Assembly: GCA_021806345.1 (NCBI GenBank) | Contig: JAJZXP010000094.1 | Location: 1 to 6,543, forward strand | DNA length: 6,543 nucleotides | Source: Thermoplasmata archaeon | GTDB lineage: Archaea > Thermoplasmatota > Thermoplasmata > Thermoplasmatales > Thermoplasmataceae | Reading direction: 5' to 3' | Shown here: in pieces, positions 1 through 4,685 of the stretch | How positions within the stretch are numbered: position 1 is the first letter of the stretch | Layout of the letters: every line of letters starts with the position of its first letter | Notes under the pieces: generated by a model | Told to the model about the DNA's origin: nothing | Databases searched by the model: none | What the model saw: only the letters and a program-made list of their open reading frames with translations | Translations under genes and position numbers: made by a program

Positions 1-319
1 TTGGATAACTTGGTTTAACTGACCTGACATTCTTTTTTGGAGTGTACTGCCTTGTCCTTCTGGTTCCCTGGTAGCCATTTTGTTGGGCGACTGTTTGAGC
101 TACTGAAATTCTGATATTCTGATCATACTTTTTCCTTGATTCTTCATTGCTTAATGTTTCATAGGCCTCATTTAATTGCCGGGTCATCAATTCTGCAAGT
201 GTAGTATCTCCGCTAAAAGTGTCAGGGTGCCACTTTTTAATCAGATCCTTATACGACTTCCTGATCTCCTCATAAGAACTTGCTGAGGAAACATTCAGCA
301 GTGAATAATAATCCAGCAT
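1..319 (-). CDS. J-domain protein (DnaJ-like co-chaperone), 3' end outside window
   Basis: The visible 106 residues begin MLDYYSLLNVSSASSYEEIR and form an almost complete J-domain. It has the helix II-III loop HPD motif at residues 31-33 (in KKWHPDTF), the usual Tyr-Tyr start, and the helix III pattern LNEAYETLS followed by RKKYDQ. The HPD loop is what stimulates ATP hydrolysis by Hsp70 in this family. After about residue 70 comes a Gln- and basic-rich stretch (QQNGYQGTRRTRQYTPKK) with no Gly/Phe region and no zinc-finger cysteines in view, so this is not a class A DnaJ. The reading frame is open to base 1 and the C-terminus is unseen. The ATG at 319 fits the family N-terminus; an in-frame ATG at 334 would add MITSL. 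Neither has a ribosome site, so a leaderless mRNA is plausible. It diverges from grpE-dnaK-dnaJ and is probably a partner of that DnaK (inference). Confidence 0.85.
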   Translation of the reverse strand, partial: MLDYYSLLNVSSASSYEEIRKSYKDLIKKWHPDTFSGDTTLAELMTRQLNEAYETLSNEESRKKYDQNIRISVAQTVAQQNGYQGTRRTRQYTPKKNVRSVKPSYP

Positions 320-340
320 TAAGGACGTAATCATAACAGG

Positions 341-347
341 ATTAAAA
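341..347 (-). promoter_or_regulatory. possible TATA box of the J-domain gene
   Basis: On the minus strand TTTTAAT is centred about 25 bases before the ATG at 319. This is the spacing expected of an archaeal TATA box when transcription starts at the initiation codon. The absence of a ribosome binding site before 319 or 334 agrees with a leaderless message. The box is weak. A second AT-rich candidate, CTAAATTC at about 368-375, would give a leader of 12-27 bases. Confidence 0.3.
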
Positions 348-371
348 TGCTTATTCAGAGTGAGAGATGAA

Positions 372-395
372 TTTAGAGATTCTAAAACTTAGAAT
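372..395. repeat. two overlapping inverted repeats, candidate operator
   Basis: TTTAGA-GAT-TCTAAA (372-386) overlaps ATTCTAA-AAC-TTAGAAT (379-395). Both have perfect arms separated by 3 bases, giving three alternating TCTAA half-sites within 24 bases. They lie in the divergent promoter region, about 25 bp upstream of the weak J-gene TATA box and about 70 bp upstream of the grpE TATA box. Paired half-sites of this size are typical of sites for dimeric winged-helix regulators. The role as an operator is inferred. Confidence 0.45.
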
Positions 396-422
396 GGGGA
401 ATAAGAGTCTAAAACCTATGAT
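377..422. repeat. imperfect 19-bp direct repeat pair, candidate regulator sites
   Basis: Positions 377-395 and 404-422 align without gaps at 15 of 19 bases and share the 8-base core TCTAAAAC (381-388 and 408-415). The period is 27 bp. The left copy contains the palindrome at 379-395; the right copy has lost most of the second arm. A duplicated element between two chaperone units suggests a shared binding site for a regulator, but no known consensus is matched and the function is inferred. Confidence 0.45.
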
Positions 423-466
423 TCAATTTAATTTTTCTGCAGTAAATACTCAGGATGCTGATATGG

Positions 467-475
467 TATATTATA
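467..475 (+). promoter_or_regulatory. TATA box of the grpE-dnaK-dnaJ operon
   Basis: TATATTATA is a strong archaeal TATA-like element. With the usual spacing of about 26 bases from box centre to start, transcription would begin near 497. That leaves a leader of about 20 bases that still contains the ribosome site at 508-513. A second AT-rich run at 480-488 would put the start too close to 510 to keep that site, so it is less likely. Confidence 0.5.
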
Positions 476-507
476 GAAATATTTTTAATGAAGAACATAC
501 TTACTGC

Positions 508-513
508 AAGTGA
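508..513 (+). promoter_or_regulatory. ribosome binding site that fixes the grpE start
   Basis: AAGTGA resembles the GGTGA core complementary to the archaeal 16S rRNA 3' end and lies 5 bases before the ATG at 519. It favours 519 over the upstream in-frame GTG at 510, which is itself part of this motif. Confidence 0.5.
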
Positions 514-518
514 CCTTT

Positions 519-1040
519 ATGCAAGACCCGATGGATGAATTAATTAATCCCTTAAAACATTCAGTTGAGGTGTCAAACAACAGAAACAACAAATCTAGGA
601 AAATTTCAGTCGCAATAGAGGATGAAAAGTTAGATGAATTGGAAAGTAAAAACTCCGAATTGATTAGGTCACTAGCAGATTTGCAAAATTACCTAAAAAT
701 ACAACAGAGGGACTTTCAAAACCAATCAAAGACAAGAGGAAGGGAAATTATTTCCAATCTTCTACCTTTTTTGGACTCGTTGGATGCTGCAATTTCGTCA
801 AATAAGGATTCAGAAACGGTAAAGTCACTGAGAGATAACATTCTAGGCATCCTGGGAAAAATGGGTTTGAAACCCATAGAAAGTGAAAAGCAAAAAGTAA
901 ACGTAAAGTGTCACGAAGTCGTTGGAGTCGTTGAGGGAGATGAAGACAATATGATTGCTCACGAGATTCAAAAAGGATATTTTTTGAACGATGAGGTGAT
1001 CAGGACTTCAAAGGTTATTGTTAATAAAAAAGGTGAATGA
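519..1040 (+). CDS. grpE: GrpE, nucleotide exchange factor of DnaK
   Basis: GrpE dimers open the DnaK nucleotide-binding domain so that ADP leaves and ATP can enter, completing the cytoplasmic Hsp70 cycle. The 173-residue protein shows the family layout. It has a charged, poorly conserved N-terminus (1-33), then a long helix with heptad character (about 35-78) containing ADLQNYLK. Next is the four-helix region around [11 protein letters not shown] (81-91), followed by the C-terminal beta domain with [12 protein letters not shown] and the signature [17 protein letters not shown] (152-168). The core is complete. I chose ATG 519 because AAGTGA precedes it at proper distance; GTG 510 would add three residues and ATG 531 would remove four. 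It is the first gene of grpE-dnaK-dnaJ, the order seen in many bacteria, but no hrcA-like repressor gene precedes it here. The dnaK start follows the stop codon by 2 bases, so translation is probably coupled. Confidence 0.95.
   Translation: MQDPMDELINPLKHSVEVSNNRNNKSRKISVAIEDEKLDELESKNSELIRSLADLQNYLKIQQRDFQNQSKTRGREIISNLLPFLDSLDAAISSNKDSETVKSLRDNILGILGKMGLKPIESEKQKVNVKCHEVVGVVEGDEDNMIAHEIQKGYFLNDEVIRTSKVIVNKKGE
1031..1036 (+). promoter_or_regulatory. ribosome binding site that decides the dnaK start
   Basis: AGGTGA lies inside the last codons of grpE. It touches the ATG at 1037 (no spacer) but is 6 bases before the ATG at 1043, which is a normal distance. This supports translation from 1043. 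Confidence 0.6.
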
Positions 1041-1042
1041 AA

Positions 1043-2902
1043 ATGAGTAAAATAATAGGAATAGATTTGGGAACAAGTAATTCTGCTGCGTCAGTTGTAA
1101 TCTCTGGAAAGCCAACAATGATACCCAGTGCTGAGGGTGTATCAATTGGGGGAAAATCATTTCCGAGTTACGTTGCATTTACAAAGGAAGGGGATCTTCT
1201 TGTGGGTGAACCAGCAAGAAGACAGGCGCTTCTCAACCCGGAAGGAACGATCTATGCGGCGAAGAGAAAGATGGGAACAGACTTTAAATTCAAAGCCTAT
1301 GGAAAGGAATATACACCGCAGCAGATTTCATCGTTTATTCTTCAAAAGATTAAGAGAGACGCAGAGGCATTCTTGGGAGAGCCTGTAACAGATGCCGTTA
1401 TTACAGTCCCTGCCTATTTTGATGACAATCAAAGGCAGGCAACAAAGGATGCGGGAACAATTGCAGGATTAAATGTGAAGAGAATTATAAATGAACCAAC
1501 TGCAGCCTCACTGGCCTATGGCTTGGACAAAACGGGTCAATCAATGAAAATCCTGGTATTCGATTTTGGAGGAGGAACTCTTGATGTGACAATAATGGAT
1601 TTTGGAGACGGCGTATTTGAAGTTGACTCAACGTCAGGAGACACAAAACTGGGGGGAACCGATATGGACGAAATCATAATTAACTTCCTGGTAAATGATT
1701 TCAAGGCAAAGGAAAAGGTTGACCTTAGCAAGGATCCAAAGGCATACATTAGACTGAAAGACGCAGCTGAAAAGGCCAAGATTGAGCTTTCAACAACTCT
1801 TGAAACTGAAATAAATCTGCCCTACATTACAATAAGCAACAACGAACCTAAAAATTTGGTTGTAAAGCTTACAAGATCGAAACTGGAAGAATTGATAGCA
1901 CCGATTGTCGCAAGATCAAAACATCCCTTGGAAACAGCAATGAAGGAAGCCTCATTGACAAAGGACAAGATAGACAAGATTATCCTAGTTGGCGGACCTA
2001 CAAGAATACCATATGTAAGGAAATACGTAGAGGATTTCTTCAACAAGAAGGCCGAGGGAGGAGTTGATCCCATGGAATGTGTTTCAATTGGAGCAGCAAT
2101 CCAGGGTGCAGTTTTGACAGGGGATATCAAGGATATAGTCCTATTGGACGTGACCCCATTGACACTGGGAATAGAAACCCTGGGTGGTGTTGCGACACCA
2201 ATAATACCAGCAAACACTACAATACCCACACAAAAGTCTCAAATATTTTCCACTGCCGCTGACAACCAGACAGAGGTAACCATTCACATAGTACAGGGAG
2301 AAAGATCAATGGCCAAGGATAATGTATCTCTTGGAATGTTTAATTTGCAGGGGATTCCAATGGCTCCGAGAGGTATACCTCAGATAGAAGTTGCGTTTGA
2401 TATAGATGCAAATGGTATACTAACAGTCACGGCAAAGGATAAAGCAACGAATAAATCTCAGAGGATTTCCATTGAAGCAAAGAACAAGCTGAGCAAAGAA
2501 GAAATAGAAAAGATGAAAAAAGAAGCTGAACAATTTGCAGACGCAGACAAAAGTAAAAAGGAAGAAATAGAAAAATTAAACATGGCGGAAACACTGGCAT
2601 ACACTACTGAAAAAACCATTAACGAAAATAAGGATAAGATAGATGAGAAAGACAGAACTGAGGCAGAAGAACTAATTAAGGAACTTAAGGCAGCCATAGA
2701 AGAAAAAAATCTTGAAAATGTTGAAAGCGTAACTGAAAAACTCTCCAAAAAGGCTCAGGAAATCGGAATGGCCATGTATTCAAAAGCTCAGGAAGCCAGC
2801 CAGAACACAGATGGACAGAAGGAACAGGAGGGGACAGAGTCTACTGAGGAACCAGCCCAGGAGACAACAGACGATCAGTCTGGCAAGGAGAACTCTCAAT
2901 AA
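1043..2902 (+). CDS. dnaK: DnaK, Hsp70 molecular chaperone
   Basis: ATP-driven cytoplasmic chaperone that binds exposed hydrophobic peptides. The 619-residue protein is full length. The ATPase domain (about 1-362) carries phosphate loop 1 IDLGTSNS (7-14), the catalytic Lys in AAKRKMG (K74), [12 protein letters not shown] (149-160), phosphate loop 2 [11 protein letters not shown] (173-183), [10 protein letters not shown] (200-209) and [10 protein letters not shown] (314-323). The interdomain linker is DIVLLDV (364-370). The substrate-binding beta domain follows (about 371-480, with [19 protein letters not shown]), then the helical lid (about 484-585). The tail (586-619) is rich in Gln, Glu and Thr and ends KENSQ. 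Between LLVGEP and YTPQQIS the domain is about 25 residues shorter than Proteobacterial DnaK, as in archaea and Gram-positives. ATG 1043 is preferred over 1037 by ribosome-site spacing and by the usual [11 protein letters not shown] start. Two bases separate it from grpE and 7 from dnaJ. Archaeal dnaK is generally regarded as acquired from bacteria. Confidence 0.98.
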   Translation: MSKIIGIDLGTSNSAASVVISGKPTMIPSAEGVSIGGKSFPSYVAFTKEGDLLVGEPARRQALLNPEGTIYAAKRKMGTDFKFKAYGKEYTPQQISSFILQKIKRDAEAFLGEPVTDAVITVPAYFDDNQRQATKDAGTIAGLNVKRIINEPTAASLAYGLDKTGQSMKILVFDFGGGTLDVTIMDFGDGVFEVDSTSGDTKLGGTDMDEIIINFLVNDFKAKEKVDLSKDPKAYIRLKDAAEKAKIELSTTLETEINLPYITISNNEPKNLVVKLTRSKLEELIAPIVARSKHPLETAMKEASLTKDKIDKIILVGGPTRIPYVRKYVEDFFNKKAEGGVDPMECVSIGAAIQGAVLTGDIKDIVLLDVTPLTLGIETLGGVATPIIPANTTIPTQKSQIFSTAADNQTEVTIHIVQGERSMAKDNVSLGMFNLQGIPMAPRGIPQIEVAFDIDANGILTVTAKDKATNKSQRISIEAKNKLSKEEIEKMKKEAEQFADADKSKKEEIEKLNMAETLAYTTEKTINENKDKIDEKDRTEAEELIKELKAAIEEKNLENVESVTEKLSKKAQEIGMAMYSKAQEASQNTDGQKEQEGTESTEEPAQETTDDQSGKENSQ

Positions 2903-2909
2903 GTGATCC
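2902..2909 (+). promoter_or_regulatory. ribosome binding site of dnaJ, extended archaeal type
   Basis: AGTGATCC sits between the dnaK stop and the dnaJ ATG. It matches the downstream half of the full anti-16S sequence (AGGAGGTGATCC) with one mismatch. Although it abuts the ATG, the position equivalent to GGAGG would be 6 bases away, so the pairing register is normal. It supports ATG 2910. Confidence 0.5.
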
Positions 2910-4007
2910 ATGGCAACTAAGGATTATTACGGAGTACTGGGTGTCCCAAAAGACGCCTCGCCGGAAGATATTAAAAAGGCTTTCAGGCAATTGGCCAGAA
3001 AATGGCACCCGGATGCAAATCCCACAAACAAGGATGCAGCTGAAGCCAAATTTAAAGAAATTAGCGAAGCTTACGAAGTTCTCTCAGATGAGAATAAGAG
3101 AAGAACATACGACCAAACAGGACAGGTAAACTTTGGAGGAAATGGAAATCAGGGCTTTAACTGGAATGATTTTACACACTTCGGAGATTTTAGTGACATT
3201 TTCGATGACCTGTTCAGAAACTTTGGCGGAGGAGGCTTCAGACAGCAATATGGAGGAAGGGCTCAGCGGCAGCTTGATCTATCTCTGAATATATCGGTAT
3301 CACTGGCAGAATCATACAGAGGTACAAAAAAAGAGATTAGGTATAAGAGGACTGTTGACTGCAAGAACTGCAATGGACGTGGTTTTGAGGGAAATGACGT
3401 AAGAACCTGCTCCACATGCAATGGAACAGGACAGGAAAGAGTTGTGCAACAGACAGGACCTTTCAGGATGATGAATGTGATCACATGCAGAACCTGCCAG
3501 GGAAGAGGGAGTATCGGTTCTATAAAATGTCACATTTGCCACGGGTCTGGTAAAAAAAGCGAAATCGAGACGAAGAGTATAGATATCCCAGCTGGGATAG
3601 CTGATAACTCTCAATTTGTAATACGAGGATTCGGAGATGAGGAATCTTCAGAGAGGGGAGACCTATACATACTAGTAAATGTAAGAGACGAAAAAGGGTT
3701 CAAAAGAGTTGGCAACGATCTCGTAGTGGAAAAGGAAATAACGTTTCCGCAGGCAAGCTTGGGTTCAGAGTTGGATATTGACATTTTCGGCGAACAGGTA
3801 CAATTTAAACTTCCTGCAGGTACCCAACCCGGTGAATTTATCAAAGTGAAGGGTCTTGGTTTTCAACACACAAGGGGCGTTGGCAGGGGAGACCTCATGA
3901 TAAGAGCTAAAGTCACAGTTCCCAAGAAATTGAGTTCTTCTCAGAAAGAAGCAATGGAGAAGTTAGCCAAAGAATTAGAAACAAAACATACGTGGTTCGG
4001 AAAGTAG
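2910..4007 (+). CDS. dnaJ: DnaJ, class A Hsp40 co-chaperone
   Basis: Cytoplasmic partner of DnaK that binds unfolded polypeptides, hands them over and triggers ATP hydrolysis. The 365 residues hold every class A element in order. First is a J-domain (about 4-70) with HPD at 33-35, then a Gly/Phe-rich linker (about 71-115) with the DIF-type motif FSDIFDDLF (94-102). Four zinc-finger repeats follow: CKNCNGRG (151-158), CSTCNGTG (167-174), CRTCQGRG (193-200) and CHICHGSG (207-214). Two C-terminal beta-sandwich substrate domains (about 215-340) contain IDIPAGI and VKLPAG-type motifs ([20 protein letters not shown]), and a short helical end closes the protein. All eight zinc cysteines are present, so both zinc sites should form. 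It ends the grpE-dnaK-dnaJ operon; an inverted repeat begins directly after its TAG stop. Nothing suggests damage or truncation. Confidence 0.97.
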   Translation: MATKDYYGVLGVPKDASPEDIKKAFRQLARKWHPDANPTNKDAAEAKFKEISEAYEVLSDENKRRTYDQTGQVNFGGNGNQGFNWNDFTHFGDFSDIFDDLFRNFGGGGFRQQYGGRAQRQLDLSLNISVSLAESYRGTKKEIRYKRTVDCKNCNGRGFEGNDVRTCSTCNGTGQERVVQQTGPFRMMNVITCRTCQGRGSIGSIKCHICHGSGKKSEIETKSIDIPAGIADNSQFVIRGFGDEESSERGDLYILVNVRDEKGFKRVGNDLVVEKEITFPQASLGSELDIDIFGEQVQFKLPAGTQPGEFIKVKGLGFQHTRGVGRGDLMIRAKVTVPKKLSSSQKEAMEKLAKELETKHTWFGK

Positions 4008-4026
4008 TCACTTATGTCTTAAGTGA
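4008..4026 (+). terminator. inverted repeat directly after dnaJ, possible terminator or 3'-end stem
   Basis: TCACTTA (4008-4014) and TAAGTGA (4020-4026) are perfect inverted arms around a 5-base loop and start at the base after the dnaJ stop. There is no strong T-run behind it (only ATTT). Archaeal termination usually depends on T-runs, so it may instead protect the 3' end of the operon mRNA or be a protein site. Confidence 0.3.
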
Positions 4027-4092
4027 ATTTGCGATTATGATCTAAAATTCATTGGGCAGAGAGAATACCACGTAGAGATAATCCTTATCATA

Positions 4093-4128
4093 CTTGAATA
4101 AAATAATTCTTTATTATGATTTTTCAAG
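4093..4128. repeat. imperfect long hairpin in the dnaJ-usp gap
   Basis: Outer arms CTTGAA (4093-4098) and TTCAAG (4123-4128) enclose inner arms ATAAT (4103-4107) and ATTAT (4113-4117) with loop TCTTT. The right side includes a T5 run (4120-4124) that could serve as an archaeal terminator for the chaperone operon. The inner stem is only A-T pairs in AT-rich DNA, so chance is possible. Confidence 0.25.
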
Positions 4129-4141
4129 GAAATCGATATTT

Positions 4142-4157
4142 ACTAACTAAAACTAAC
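4142..4157 (+). repeat. two ACTAAC repeats spaced 10 bp
   Basis: ACTAAC occurs at 4142-4147 and 4152-4157, one helical turn apart, about 50 bp upstream of the TATA box of the Usp gene. The arrangement would place a regulator on one face of the helix. The element is short and the role is a guess. Confidence 0.2.
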
Positions 4158-4207
4158 AGAGCGGGTTAAATTCTATTTACTTAAAAAATTTATTTCAGGA
4201 AAGAAAT

Positions 4208-4217
4208 CTTAATATAT
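4208..4217 (+). promoter_or_regulatory. TATA box of the Usp gene, leaderless transcript predicted
   Basis: CTTAATATAT is centred about 26 bases before the ATG at 4239, and a purine-rich stretch (AAGAAA, 4201-4206) resembling a TFB recognition element precedes it. No GGTGA-like site lies before the coding region, so the mRNA probably starts at or next to the initiation codon. Confidence 0.5.
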
Positions 4218-4238
4218 CATGTGGGGCTTAATACTATG

Positions 4239-4679
4239 ATGAAAATTCTGGTTGCCTTTGATAATTCGCCAAGCGGAAGAAAGGCATTAAAATTTGCTAT
4301 GAACTTTAAGAGCGTATGCGAAAGGCTCACGGTATTATATGTTAACCCCGGAATGGTAAAGGTAGCCTCCAGCGTTGACAATATAGTCCCTGAAGCTGTA
4401 TTTAATGACCAGGAAAAATTCATTGAAGAAATTAGCAAAGCCACAGAAGAAATAATTGGAGAAAGCGGAATTTCATACGAATTTGTAAAATCTGAGGCTT
4501 CAGGTGAGGAAGTGGCTGCCAAGATTCACCAGGTGTCAAAGGAAAAGGAAATTGATTTTATAATTACTGGAACCAGGAAACTCAGCGGAATCAGCAAATT
4601 CATTCTCGGTTCAGTAAGTTCGGAATTGATTAAAATTTCAGGAATTCCCGTTATGGTAGTAGCTCCGGATGCTGCCTGA
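4239..4679 (+). CDS. universal stress protein, UspA family
   Basis: Small cytoplasmic Usp-fold protein; members usually dimerise, many bind ATP, and their exact roles vary. The 146 residues show the fold: strand 1 MKILVAFDNSPSGRKALKFA with the family Asp at 8 and Ser at 10, strand 2 LTVLYVNPG (30-38), and a long helix (about 56-75). A later strand, DFIITGTRK (106-114), leads to the C-terminal phosphate-binding loop, and the protein ends with IPVMVVAP (136-143). The ATP motif G-2x-G-9x-G-[ST] is mostly kept: G111, then Lys114 in place of the second Gly, then G124-S125 in ILGSVSSELI. ATP binding is therefore likely but not certain. ATG 4239 fits the TATA spacing; ATG 4236 would add one Met, and the in-frame GTG 4221 overlaps the region just after the TATA box. 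It lies 231 bases after dnaJ with its own promoter and is convergent with the next gene, 4 bases from its stop. Confidence 0.9.
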   Translation: MKILVAFDNSPSGRKALKFAMNFKSVCERLTVLYVNPGMVKVASSVDNIVPEAVFNDQEKFIEEISKATEEIIGESGISYEFVKSEASGEEVAAKIHQVSKEKEIDFIITGTRKLSGISKFILGSVSSELIKISGIPVMVVAPDAA

Positions 4680-4685
4680 TTTTTT
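4680..4685 (+). terminator. T-run terminator of the Usp gene
   Basis: Six T residues follow the TGA stop at once, overlapping the stop codon of the convergent gene. Oligo-T at the non-template strand is the usual intrinsic terminator in archaea. No comparable T-run serves the minus-strand gene, whose transcript may extend antisense into the Usp coding region. Confidence 0.4.

Noticed and set aside
320..334. ATG 334 as start of the J-domain protein
   Set aside because: It is possible, but it has no ribosome site and would add MITSL before the usual J-domain beginning. The weak TATA box spacing fits 319 better.
320..509. CIRCE heat-shock operator (TTAGCACTC-N9-GAGTGCTAA)
   Set aside because: I searched the grpE upstream region by eye on both strands; the inverted repeats there have TCTAA arms with 3-base spacers and do not match CIRCE.
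1128..2748. Open frames on both strands inside dnaK, including a 135-residue minus frame at 1822-2229
   Set aside because: They lack recognisable domains and overlap a fully conserved gene; the Ser/Phe-rich minus frames are what the complement of Lys/Glu-rich coding DNA gives.
2790..2902. DnaK tail as a frameshifted or foreign end
   Set aside because: The Gln/Glu/Thr-rich tail after the lid is variable in this family, and the frame runs directly to a stop that is properly spaced from dnaJ.
4008..4220. tRNA or CRISPR-like content in the dnaJ-usp gap
   Set aside because: No cloverleaf with T-loop consensus and no regularly spaced repeats of CRISPR length are visible.
4219..4221. ATG at 4219 as the Usp start
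   Set aside because: It is out of frame with the Usp protein and lies directly after the TATA box, probably upstream of the transcription start.
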